Shown one piece after another: positions 7,002 to 14,094 of a stretch of 33,310 nucleotides of DNA. The DNA comes from CAIOHW01 sp964432565 (GTDB taxonomy: Bacteria; Bdellovibrionota; UBA1018). Under the pieces are notes generated by a model. That model was not told where the DNA came from and did not search any database. It saw only the letters and a program-made list of their open reading frames with translations. Both the position numbers and the translations under genes were made by a program. The stretch covers positions 1 through 33,310 of the forward strand of contig CAYSOA010000024.1 in the NCBI GenBank assembly GCA_964432565.1. Direction: 5' to 3'. Within the stretch, counting starts at the first letter, position 1. Each line of letters opens with the position of its first letter.

Positions 7002-7328
7002 ATGGCAGGTGATGACAATATCCAGAGCAAGGCGACAGACTTCGTCAAGAAGGTCCTGACCGTCGGGATGGGGACGCTCTTCCTGACCGAAGAGAGCCTC
7101 AAGAACATGGTCAGCGAGTTCAAGCTGCCGAAAGAGCTGCTGGGAGGAATTCTCGAGTCGGCGAACAAGACCCGCAAGGAGTTCCTGCACAACCTTTCAC
7201 AGGATCTGATGAGCCGGGTGAGCGAGAAGATGGATGTGCGGGCGCTCGTGGACGAGGTTCTGGAGAAGAATGAGATTGAGATCCACATGAAAGTGTCGTT
7301 CAAGCCGAAGTCCAGAAACGACTCCTGA
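7002..7328 (+). CDS. Small phasin-like helical protein
   Basis: 108 aa. GGGAGG lies 5 nt before the ATG at 7002, so that start is preferred over the GTG at 6996. The protein is mostly amphipathic helix (KATDFVKKVLTVGMGTLFLTEESLKNMVSEF..., then ESANKTRKEFLHNLSQDLMSRV) with a short charged beta-like end (EIEIHMKVSFKPK). This recalls phasins and related granule- or membrane-associated helical proteins, but without a diagnostic motif. Last gene of the plus-strand run that probably begins at 4190; it converges on psd 8 bp away. Confidence 0.65.
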   Translation: MAGDDNIQSKATDFVKKVLTVGMGTLFLTEESLKNMVSEFKLPKELLGGILESANKTRKEFLHNLSQDLMSRVSEKMDVRALVDEVLEKNEIEIHMKVSFKPKSRNDS

Positions 7329-7336
7329 TCCGAATG

Positions 7337-8236
7337 TCAGCGCGCGATTCCCTCTCCGAGACGAACGAGCGTTTCGATGCCGTTGCGCGTACTCTCCACA
7401 AGGTCAGCGTCGGGAACCCAGCGCCCAGGCTCACCGAGCACGATGACCGTCGAGCCTCCGAAAAGGAAGTAGCCCTTCTCCTCTCCGCGTTCGAAGCGGC
7501 TCTCGCAGGGGCGAGACTGCACGATCTTTCCCACTCCGAGTGCGCCCACTTCGACGTAGGCCATCAGCCCGAACGAGTCGGTTTCAAGTAGGCTGACCTG
7601 GCGCTCGTTGTCGAGAAAGGTGCGGGGGCGGGCTTCGAGGGCAACCGGATTGACGGAGTGGAGTCTTCCCGCAACACGTCGGCAGGAGAGCCAGCGACCC
7701 GAATCCGGAAAATGAAAGCGGTGGTAGTCGGTGGGGCAGAGGCGTGCGAGCAGTAGGGGGCCGCCTCGCAGACGGTTCATCGAGGCCTCATCGACGGCCC
7801 CGGCCAGAAGCTGCTCGGGAGAGAGCAGCGCCTTTTTGACGGGAAGAGTCGTCTGCTCGGTGGTTTCACTCCAGGCGAAGTAGCGGGCCTCGGCGAAAGC
7901 GGCGAGACGGGGAGGCTCGGCGAATGGACGCCGGTCCCGCCTGAAGCGTCGGATGAAGAACTCGTTGAAGCTCGAAAAGGGGCCCTCCTCGAACTCCTGC
8001 ATCGCGATGCCGTAGTGCTGGATGAACTGAGGGATTTTTGCCGCGCTGGCACCCGTGTCATGCCAGGCGCCCATGAGGCGACTGATCCAGGGGCGCGAGA
8101 GCAGGCCTTTTTCGATCAACCGTCCGGCCGATGTTTCGTAAACCCAGCGAAGCGCCCCCTCGCCGTAGACCTGTTCCTGAAAAAGTTGTCCGTCACGACG
8201 ATCGCGAACCGTGATGCCGGAATCCTGAGTGTGCAT
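7337..8236 (-). CDS. psd: Phosphatidylserine decarboxylase proenzyme
   Basis: 299 aa, the length of the Chlamydia/Clostridium-type enzymes. The self-cleavage site that creates the pyruvoyl cofactor is G261-S262-T263 in FLFGGSTVIVL near the C-terminus. Other family blocks are FSSFNEFFIRRF, PTDYHRFHFPDSG, GRLHSVNPVAL, LDNERQVSLLET and VGALGVGKI. It converts phosphatidylserine to phosphatidylethanolamine at the inner membrane. The start ATG at 8236 has no clear Shine-Dalgarno sequence but lies 13 bp after the preceding small gene, so it may be translated from a shared mRNA. No phosphatidylserine synthase gene is in this window. Confidence 0.93.
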   Translation of the reverse strand: MHTQDSGITVRDRRDGQLFQEQVYGEGALRWVYETSAGRLIEKGLLSRPWISRLMGAWHDTGASAAKIPQFIQHYGIAMQEFEEGPFSSFNEFFIRRFRRDRRPFAEPPRLAAFAEARYFAWSETTEQTTLPVKKALLSPEQLLAGAVDEASMNRLRGGPLLLARLCPTDYHRFHFPDSGRWLSCRRVAGRLHSVNPVALEARPRTFLDNERQVSLLETDSFGLMAYVEVGALGVGKIVQSRPCESRFERGEEKGYFLFGGSTVIVLGEPGRWVPDADLVESTRNGIETLVRLGEGIAR

Positions 8237-8249
8237 GCGCGACAGAAAA

Positions 8250-8657
8250 TCAGTCTTTCAGCAGCTCTTCAAGGTCGAGAAGCAGAAACTGCAGCCTTTT
8301 TTCCAGTCCCTGAAGCTCATCGAGGCTTTTTCGCAGTGAGTGAAGTTCGCGACGCTGACGGTTGAGCGGGACGTTGCTGGCATCGAGCTGCCGGGCGAGG
8401 GATTCTGGAATGGGAGCGTTGCCGGGAGCTTCGCGCGGAACCCGTCTCTGGATGTCGGGGGCGCGATAGTCACGAACCAGGCCGGGCCGTGTCGAGGCCT
8501 GTCGAAGGTCGGCACTTTTCAGGACTCGGGAGCGTGTTGCCGGGGCCGGACGCTCCGAGACATCGGGGAGCGGGGTCTCCGCAATTTTCTGGACCAGCTG
8601 GCCCATGGGCGTGAATAGGAAGGTGATTTTTTCAGAAGGGTCTCGCGTTGCACTCAT
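8250..8657 (-). CDS. Small coiled-coil protein of unknown function, upstream of psd
   Basis: 135 aa from the ATG at 8657, chosen because GAGG lies 8 nt upstream; longer forms from 8699 or 8798 lack a Shine-Dalgarno sequence and add an atypical N-terminus. Residues 30-90 are Arg/Pro-rich and probably disordered. The last ~40 residues (RQRRELHSLRKSLDELQGLEKRLQFLLLDLEELLKD region) form a clear leucine-rich coiled coil. No family recognised. Its stop is 13 bp before psd, which suggests cotranscription. Confidence 0.6.
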   Translation of the reverse strand: MSATRDPSEKITFLFTPMGQLVQKIAETPLPDVSERPAPATRSRVLKSADLRQASTRPGLVRDYRAPDIQRRVPREAPGNAPIPESLARQLDASNVPLNRQRRELHSLRKSLDELQGLEKRLQFLLLDLEELLKD

Positions 8658-8812
8658 CAGTTGCCTCGTCACTTCAGCGTTTCGCTCTACTGGTTTCATC
8701 CAGCGACATCCAACGAAGGGAGTAGAGAGCAATCGGGATGCCACCGGATGGCTCGAAGAGAGGCGCTGAAACGGGGTTTTATGGCACTCTGGGGGCACTC
8801 CTTCGGTGAATG

Positions 8813-8831
8813 CTGTCCAAGGATTGGACAG
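8813..8831. other. Perfect hairpin CTGTCCAA-GGA-TTGGACAG
   Basis: 8-bp perfect arms with a 3-nt loop, about 20 bp past the stop of the alpha-crystallin-like gene on the minus strand. There is no T-tract on either side, so it may be a weak terminator, an mRNA 3' protecting stem or a protein-binding dyad. The rest of the 8658-8851 gap shows nothing else I can name. Confidence 0.4.
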
Positions 8832-8851
8832 ATGCCAGAAGCACCTCTGGG

Positions 8852-10063
8852 TCAGCTGATGGGTTTGTTCGGTCGAGACGGAGCGGGAGGGACGAGGTTT
8901 TCCGGAAAGTCCGGTCTGGGGGCACGACGGGGACTGAGGTCGGCAAGCCGTGGGTTTTGAAGCGATTTTTTCTGGCCGGTTTCCGGGTCGATCATTCCGG
9001 CCCGTTTCGGAAAGATAAAGGTCAGGAGTTCGCCATCCGTTTCGCGAAGGATGCTGGCGTGTGAGACCGGCCAGTCGACGGCGAAAGTCTCTCGAAAGCT
9101 CTGAAAGCTCGAGGTGCTGCGCTGGCGCCCCTCTCCCAGCTCCTCTCGGTCCTCGGCACGGCGGGTGCCCGTCAGCACAATCTGGTTGCCCTGAACCGTC
9201 GCCTTCACGCTGGACTGTTCGTGTTCGGGCACTCGGGCCGTAAGGATGAAGGCGTCGTCGATCTCGGTCAGTTCGGCATCGAGATCGACGAGCTGGTAAA
9301 AGGGATCCTCCTGGCGCGTCTCGTAAGTGGCGAGCTTTCGGGTGGCGTCCTCGCGCAGGTCTCCCAGTTTTCGCGAAGCATCTTCGTTCAGACGGTTCAG
9401 GGCGGCCTCGTGAGTCTTGAGGGCCTTGTCGTAACGTTCGTGGAAGCGCTTTTCGGCCTGACTGAAGTTCTCATCATTTCGAGCCTTCAGGTCCTGCTGC
9501 TCTTTTTCGGTCTTTTCGGTCTCGCTTCGCAGGGCCTTTTCGTGACGCTCGCGAAGATTGCGCATCTCGATCGCGTGATTGGTTTCGAGCCTTTCCTTCT
9601 GGTTCTTCGCCTGGGCATCCATGAGCTTGAAGGTGCCCAGGTTCTGCATATAGGCTTCACGAACCGCCTTTGAAGAGACCTTGCCGACCGTGTCGAGTTC
9701 GGTCTGATAGAACTCTTGAAGTTCCCCCTGAAGATGCTCTCCCTCGTCGCGGGTCTGTGAGATGTCGGCCGTCTGTCTGCGTTTCAGGTCGCGAAGCTGT
9801 TCGTAGCCTTCCCTGCGAACCCTCTCGATCTGCTCCCTGGCCCGCTCCTGTTCGAGTCGAATCTCTTCCTCGGCGGATCGGCGCACGCGCACTGCGTGCT
9901 CCTGAATTTCCTCGACGGCCGTGGAGGCGTTTTCTTCTGCGTCAGCGATGCGGTCGTGCGCTTCTCTCTCCGCCTGTCTGACGCGGCGCTCGTTCTCATG
10001 GCGAGTTCGGGCCTCGATCGAAGCACGAGAATCGGTTGGTGATGAATTTGAACGAATGTCCAT
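8852..10063 (-). CDS. Long coiled-coil protein with C-terminal alpha-crystallin (Hsp20-like) domain
   Basis: 403 aa. Residues about 14-260 are an almost uninterrupted, highly charged coiled coil rich in Glu, Arg, Lys and Ala with few hydrophobic positions. They are followed by a domain that reads like a small heat-shock protein core: DAFILTARVPEHEQSSVKATVQGNQIVLTGTR (strands 2-5), FRETFAVDWPVSHASILRETDGELLTFIFPK (strands 6-9). A Pro-rich tail ends the protein. Typical Hsp20 proteins have only a short N-terminal arm, so this is an unusual architecture: possibly a scaffold or filament with a chaperone-type binding head. The ATG at 10063 is chosen over the upstream TTG at 10120 because that TTG forms the -35 box of the predicted promoter. 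Divergent from the zinc-ribbon gene. Confidence 0.78.
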   Translation of the reverse strand: MDIRSNSSPTDSRASIEARTRHENERRVRQAEREAHDRIADAEENASTAVEEIQEHAVRVRRSAEEEIRLEQERAREQIERVRREGYEQLRDLKRRQTADISQTRDEGEHLQGELQEFYQTELDTVGKVSSKAVREAYMQNLGTFKLMDAQAKNQKERLETNHAIEMRNLRERHEKALRSETEKTEKEQQDLKARNDENFSQAEKRFHERYDKALKTHEAALNRLNEDASRKLGDLREDATRKLATYETRQEDPFYQLVDLDAELTEIDDAFILTARVPEHEQSSVKATVQGNQIVLTGTRRAEDREELGEGRQRSTSSFQSFRETFAVDWPVSHASILRETDGELLTFIFPKRAGMIDPETGQKKSLQNPRLADLSPRRAPRPDFPENLVPPAPSRPNKPIS

Positions 10064-10091
10064 CCGTGGAGCGACGTTCCTCTCTGATATC

Positions 10092-10120
10092 AGGATAGGA
10101 GGAGTTGCTGCGGCTGTCAA
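10092..10120 (-). promoter_or_regulatory. Sigma-70-type promoter of the coiled-coil/Hsp20 gene
   Basis: On the minus strand, consensus TTGACA (10120-10115), exactly 17 nt, then TATCCT (10097-10092). It is followed by a leader of roughly 20 nt containing GAGAGG before the ATG at 10063. Confidence 0.7.
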
Positions 10121-10148
10121 AAGGGCTGGCGGGTCGCCTCGGCCACAC

Positions 10149-10165
10149 TCGAGGTTTGACCTCGA
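10149..10165. promoter_or_regulatory. Perfect 17-bp dyad TCGAGGT-TTG-ACCTCGA (candidate operator)
   Basis: Two perfect 7-bp arms around 3 nt. The dyad covers the -35 box (TTGACC) of the plus-strand promoter and lies about 30 bp upstream of the minus-strand -35. That position suits a repressor of the zinc-ribbon gene, perhaps affecting both divergent genes. Confidence 0.5.
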
Positions 10166-10185
10166 TCAAAATAGGCCGGTACACT
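10156..10185 (+). promoter_or_regulatory. Sigma-70-type promoter of the zinc-ribbon gene
   Basis: TTGACC (10156-10161), 18 nt, TACACT (10180-10185). Transcription would begin near 10192, just at the GGGAGG that precedes the ATG at 10209. Confidence 0.6.
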
Positions 10186-10208
10186 GGTCTTGGGAGGCAA
10201 GGCAGGTC

Positions 10209-11279
10209 ATGAAGCGGTCATCACCCCGCAAGACAGCAGCAGGCGAGCAGGAGCGGCGCCGGAAGCCCCGTAAGCCCCAGGAACCTCGCAGGGAGGCTGA
10301 GGCGGAACAGGATACCTGTTCTCATTGTGGCAGGAATCTGGCGGCTGGAGACCGTGCCCTCTTTGTCGAGGAGGAAATCGGTCGCACCTTTTGCACCGAA
10401 GAGTGCATCGGAGAGTTCTTTGCTCCCGATGTCGAGCGTCTGGACGCCGAATACCATCGGCTGCTTTCTGTCAGCGACCTGAGTGCCCAGGAGCGCGAGG
10501 AGCTGGCTCACCTGCGTTGGCCGACCCTGCGAGAACCCGATGAGGTCTGGCGTGAGAAGACCCTCACGGGAGACCAGCGCTACGCCCTGATTGCCGAGTT
10601 TGAACCCGCTGGAAAGCCAGTCTGGTGCGTCTGTCTTTCGCTTTTTTTGCGCGGCGAGCCCAGCTTCCTGTTCTTGAGCATCATCACGCGAAATGCCGCA
10701 TTGGTGGATCGCTATCGTCGTGGCGAGCGCATGAGCTGGATCAAGCGAACCGCCGCCGAGCGGGAGTCGTTGCTGAATGCATCCCCGACGCCCGAGCAGC
10801 AGGCCCTCGACGGGACCGTGATCCCGGCGGACGAAATGGGTCTGGTGGATTCGGTGATGCCCACGGATGGACTTGCCGACGGCTGGACCACGGACGAGGC
10901 GGTGAGGGCGGCACTCGGCGCCGAGCGCCGTTCGGATGACATCCCGGCGGAGGAGTACTCGACCTATCAGACGTGCCTGGAGGAGACCCTGCAGACTCCG
11001 GACGAGATCTGGTCACTGGTCGCCGAGCAAACGGGCATTCCCGGAAATTCTGAGGGCGCGGTTCGTCTGTTTCACTTCATTCGCGCCTATCCGGAGTCAG
11101 ACCCGGGCTTCTGGTACCTGATCGTGGCCAAGGAGATGAGCGACGAGGAGGAAGATCATCTCGAAGTTCTGGAAGCCTTTCCAACTCGCGATCCGGAGCT
11201 CGTCGAGCGGTACAGGCAGGGTTCTCAGGAGCTCGGAGCCGAAGGGGCTTCGAGCGAGGACTCTCGAGTCCTGCACTGA
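10209..11279 (+). CDS. Zinc-ribbon protein with duplicated C-terminal domain, function unknown
   Basis: 356 aa from the ATG at 10209 (GGGAGG 11 nt upstream); the longer frame reaching into the divergent gene is rejected. A basic disordered start (1-34) precedes a Cys4 site, C37-x2-C40 and C62-x3-C66, set as in treble-clef or TRASH-type zinc ribbons (SHCGRNL, RTFCTEEC). Two copies of one domain follow: about 106-180 (TLREPDEVW ... LSIITRNAALVDRYRRGE) and about 261-342 (TLQTPDEIW ... LEAFPTRDPELVERYRQGS), joined by an acidic linker. The PDE[VI]W start and T-R-x-x-x-L-V-x-R-Y-R-x-G end recall barnase/EndoU-like (PBECR) folds, but I see no convincing catalytic set, so a nuclease role is only a possibility. 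Divergent from the coiled-coil/Hsp20 gene; convergent with a lipoprotein gene 9 bp away. Confidence 0.72.
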   Translation: MKRSSPRKTAAGEQERRRKPRKPQEPRREAEAEQDTCSHCGRNLAAGDRALFVEEEIGRTFCTEECIGEFFAPDVERLDAEYHRLLSVSDLSAQEREELAHLRWPTLREPDEVWREKTLTGDQRYALIAEFEPAGKPVWCVCLSLFLRGEPSFLFLSIITRNAALVDRYRRGERMSWIKRTAAERESLLNASPTPEQQALDGTVIPADEMGLVDSVMPTDGLADGWTTDEAVRAALGAERRSDDIPAEEYSTYQTCLEETLQTPDEIWSLVAEQTGIPGNSEGAVRLFHFIRAYPESDPGFWYLIVAKEMSDEEEDHLEVLEAFPTRDPELVERYRQGSQELGAEGASSEDSRVLH

Positions 11280-11288
11280 GGGTTCCGC

Positions 11289-11846
11289 CTAGTCGAATCG
11301 AAACTGGCCGTACGAGAAGTCAGGACAACTGAAGTAGTCGCCGCTGCCGAGGCAGATCTGCATCTGCAGGCGCGCTTCATAGGTGGTCACGAAAGCCGCG
11401 TTATAGTTCGTGTTAGCGAACGTAAACGACTGTCCAATTGTCGGATCCTGGACGCTTCCGCTCGAGCACTGGTAGATCGGCAGGCTCGAAGCGTCCACTT
11501 TGGGGTAAAGAACGCCGTTGGAAGCCACTTCAGCCGGGAAAACGCAGTAGCGTCGCGAGCCCTCGGGAACCAGTCCGAAAAGAGTGACCCTCGTCGAGTC
11601 GTCCTCGGAAGCGCAGACGCTGTAATAGCCCGATCCATCGAGCCAGCGATCCTGGTCAGGAGTAATGGCGTCGTTATAGCGACAGGACCCGTTCGTTTCG
11701 TCCTGGGCCAGATGAACCCCTCGAAGCACCGAAGCATCGACGCTTCGAAGGTAGGGCATGCCCAGCGGGCGAACCTGTCCGCACGCCGCGAGGAGCGGCA
11801 GCAGCAAGGCCAGCAGTTGAAATGGTTTTACTCCCCGAGTCCCCAT
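11289..11846 (-). CDS. Small Cys-rich lipoprotein, function unknown
   Basis: 185 aa. Started at the ATG at 11846, which has AGGGAG upstream; a longer frame to 11897 would bury the signal. The signal peptide ends in lipobox L19-A-A-C22, so the protein should be lipid-anchored in the envelope. The mature part has several spaced Cys (NGSCRY, YYSVCAS, RYCVFP, IYQCSS, MQICLGS, YFSCPDF), six in all besides the lipid Cys, which suggests disulphides and a periplasmic or surface location. No family recognised. Confidence 0.7.
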   Translation of the reverse strand: MGTRGVKPFQLLALLLPLLAACGQVRPLGMPYLRSVDASVLRGVHLAQDETNGSCRYNDAITPDQDRWLDGSGYYSVCASEDDSTRVTLFGLVPEGSRRYCVFPAEVASNGVLYPKVDASSLPIYQCSSGSVQDPTIGQSFTFANTNYNAAFVTTYEARLQMQICLGSGDYFSCPDFSYGQFRFD

Positions 11847-11980
11847 GATCTCTCTCTCCCTGCAAACCGATATTTCAAGGTGCATGCCGACACGCAAATC
11901 CCTGAAACTTCAGGAAAATGGGGTTTTCTTTTGGTCTTGGGCTGTTCAACCCTTGTACAGGTGTCGAGGAGGATCCGGCC

Positions 11981-12006
11981 AAAACTGGCCCCACGATCGT
12001 GGGGCC
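11981..12006 (-). terminator. Intrinsic terminator of the LTA-synthase-like gene
   Basis: A 20-bp perfect palindrome (11987-12006) begins 2 bp past the stop codon and is followed on the minus strand by AGTTTT. The T-tract is short, but position and stem strength fit termination. The rest of the gap up to the lipoprotein start (11847-11980) probably holds that gene's promoter, which I could not place. Confidence 0.65.
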
Positions 12007-12008
12007 GT

Positions 12009-14012
12009 TCAAAGCACGTCGAGGCGGTTGGTCTCGATCAGGGCTCGGGACGACGCGGCCGCCTCACGAATGGCCTCGGCGCGCGTACGGTCGGCCTCGA
12101 CCGCGGGAACCTCGGGCGGCGTGTTCCGCAGAGGATCGAACCTTGCCGGCAAGTCGAAGCATTTCAGCTTGGAAGTGCCCGGCGCGAGCTCGGGATTCTG
12201 ATGGCACCAGCGGCTTTCGTGACGAAACGACGTGCCGGAGCTTCCGGTATACACCCACGGGGTCGCCTCGCTTGAGGTGAAGAGTCGGCGCCCGAGCCAC
12301 TGGCGCGGAAGAGTGGCCGAGTCGTCGACCAGCTGAAGCAGAGTGGGGGCGAGGTCGAGCTGATGAATCGGTGTCGAGACCACGGCGGGCTGGGGCATTT
12401 TGCGGGTCAGAAAGAGAATCGGGATTCGAAAGTGCAATTCGCGGGTCTGAAAGAAATCGAGCGGCTCGGCCGCAGGGAAGGTCAGGCTGTGATCTCCCAG
12501 AACGACCAGCACCGTGCGATCGGCCAGAGGACCGCTGAAAAGACGGTCGGCAAAGCGTCCGACGGCCTCATCGAGGTATTTGAGCTGGCTGAAATGCGCC
12601 AGGTTTGCGGGGCTCGAAGCATGCTCGGTCTCAAGGGTCCCGAGATCGATGCCCTTAATTCGCGTCGGCGGGTGATGGCTGGTCAGCGTGATGGGCATGG
12701 CAAAAATCGGGGAGGCGGGGGAGCCCGCTTGCGCCTTCACGAGAAGATCGTGGGCATGCTCGAGAAACGGAACGTCTCCGAGCCCGAGATTCACCACCTG
12801 GTGCAGTCCCACCGCTTTGAAATGTTCGATGTCGAAAAAGGTTTCAAACCCGTGCTGCGACTCGAAGGCGAAGCGGTTGTGGAAGGATTTCTCGATGCCG
12901 TTCAGCCAGATCGTCTGGTAGCCGCGGTCTCGAAGCAGCGAGGCAAGGCAGGGCTGACGGAGCGTGGGAAAGCCGATGTGAGGTGCGATGCCCCCGAGGT
13001 TCGGCAGCATCGAACAGTTGATGCTGAAAATCCCTCGGGCGCTCTGCCCCACGTCGAAGGAGGAGGTGTAGGCCTGCGCAAAGCGAAGTCCCTGGGTTTC
13101 GGCCAGGCGGTGCATTTGCGGAAAGAGCTCTTTTCCGAGACGCGGGTGGGTGAACTCCCATTCTCTCAGGCTTTCGGCAATCAGCAGAACCACATGAATC
13201 GGACCCTGCTCGGGAAGGCCGAGCCGGGCGCGGGGAGAGGTCTTGCCGGGGATCTGCGGGATGACCGGCTTCGCGTCCGAGTTCCTGTTTTCGGGACGCG
13301 GAAAGAGGGTTCGCACCCGATCGGCGTGCCCTTGCGGCGATCCGAGCAGGACTCTTTCTTCGCTGCGATCTCGGAAGGACTGCTCCCACCAAAGATAAAC
13401 GGGCTGAAGGGCAAATACCGTGGGGCTTGCCTGAATCGTTGCAAAGCTTTTACCGGTCCAGCGGGTCAGCCAGATCGGACTCTGTCGCAGCAGCAGGATG
13501 AGAAGCACTCCGAGGCCGAGTCGAGTCAGGATGATTCTCCTGCCGGAGCGAGTCGACCGGGACCATGACGCCACCCTCAGCACTGAAGCAATGAAAAACA
13601 CCCCGGCAGCCAGCACGGTCCAGGCCTTGCCGAGCTCGGCGACCGAGCCCCGGACGGTCGTCAGATCTTCCCAGTGGTTTTCAATCACCCAGAGTTCAAG
13701 AACCGAGCGAAAAAAGCTGAAATAGAGCGCGCTAGCCAGATTTGGAAGCCAGGCCAGAACAAGTAGGGAGCTGGATGCCAGAACCGAAAGCCAGCGGGGC
13801 GCTAGAAGCTCACGAAGTCCCAGAGCAACGGCTGCAGCCAGAAGGGAGAGCGTCAGGTCGTAGAAAACGCCCAGAAGCAGCCCCATCTCGCGAAGCTGCG
13901 AAAACTCCAGCGCACTGTCGCGCGCCATCTGGAATCGAAGAATCGAAAGCGAGATCCAGAAAAGCAGGACCAGTTTCAGTGCGAGCAGGATCGATCTTCG
14001 CTGAGGGAGCAT
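12009..14012 (-). CDS. LTA-synthase-like membrane sulfatase/phosphotransferase
   Basis: 667 aa. About five transmembrane helices (residues ~8-190) precede an extracytoplasmic alkaline-phosphatase/sulfatase-fold domain, the layout of LtaS, OpgB and related enzymes that move phosphoglycerol or phosphoethanolamine onto envelope glycans. Visible metal-site elements are VVLLIAESLRE (first acidic ligand), LGDHSLTFP (late D/H pair) and TLTSHHPPT. The nucleophile region reads FDVGQSARGIF, with Ser where LtaS has Thr (GKTSD). The C-terminal ~70 residues are Pro/Arg/Glu-rich. No Shine-Dalgarno sequence; GATAAA lies 8 nt before the ATG. In a diderm a lipoteichoic acid product is unlikely, so modification of a periplasmic or LPS glycan is the better inference. 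Confidence 0.85.
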   Translation of the reverse strand: MLPQRRSILLALKLVLLFWISLSILRFQMARDSALEFSQLREMGLLLGVFYDLTLSLLAAAVALGLRELLAPRWLSVLASSSLLVLAWLPNLASALYFSFFRSVLELWVIENHWEDLTTVRGSVAELGKAWTVLAAGVFFIASVLRVASWSRSTRSGRRIILTRLGLGVLLILLLRQSPIWLTRWTGKSFATIQASPTVFALQPVYLWWEQSFRDRSEERVLLGSPQGHADRVRTLFPRPENRNSDAKPVIPQIPGKTSPRARLGLPEQGPIHVVLLIAESLREWEFTHPRLGKELFPQMHRLAETQGLRFAQAYTSSFDVGQSARGIFSINCSMLPNLGGIAPHIGFPTLRQPCLASLLRDRGYQTIWLNGIEKSFHNRFAFESQHGFETFFDIEHFKAVGLHQVVNLGLGDVPFLEHAHDLLVKAQAGSPASPIFAMPITLTSHHPPTRIKGIDLGTLETEHASSPANLAHFSQLKYLDEAVGRFADRLFSGPLADRTVLVVLGDHSLTFPAAEPLDFFQTRELHFRIPILFLTRKMPQPAVVSTPIHQLDLAPTLLQLVDDSATLPRQWLGRRLFTSSEATPWVYTGSSGTSFRHESRWCHQNPELAPGTSKLKCFDLPARFDPLRNTPPEVPAVEADRTRAEAIREAAASSRALIETNRLDVL

Positions 14013-14020
14013 GGTTCGGT

Positions 14021-14048
14021 TTTATCGCGATGTCTGGCCGCTTGTCGA
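14021..14048 (-). promoter_or_regulatory. Candidate promoter of the LTA-synthase-like gene (leaderless arrangement)
   Basis: Minus strand: TCGACA (14048-14043), 16 nt, GATAAA (14026-14021), ending 8 nt before the ATG at 14012, which has no Shine-Dalgarno sequence. Confidence 0.4.
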
Positions 14049-14094
14049 GCAGAGGCACCCCCTCTGGTTGTTCATCGGCGGCGGCGCCGGGCGC

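Noticed and set aside
9921..10208. N-terminal extension of the zinc-ribbon gene
   Set aside because: It runs through both divergent promoters and into the opposite gene; the ATG at 10209 has its own ribosome-binding site and promoter. Similar extensions before 6557 and 23441 are rejected for the same kinds of reason.
10209..11279. Toxin nuclease with immunity partner
   Set aside because: The duplicated domain only loosely recalls barnase/EndoU folds, catalytic residues are not evident, and there is no obvious immunity gene or secretion signal.
12363..13568. Long plus-strand open frame (401 codons) opposite the LTA-synthase-like gene
   Set aside because: Antisense shadow. The minus-strand frame has a complete membrane-plus-sulfatase layout, whereas this one has no start signal and no domain pattern. 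The same holds for the plus-strand frames at 18976-19761, 22654-23478 and 31371-32144.
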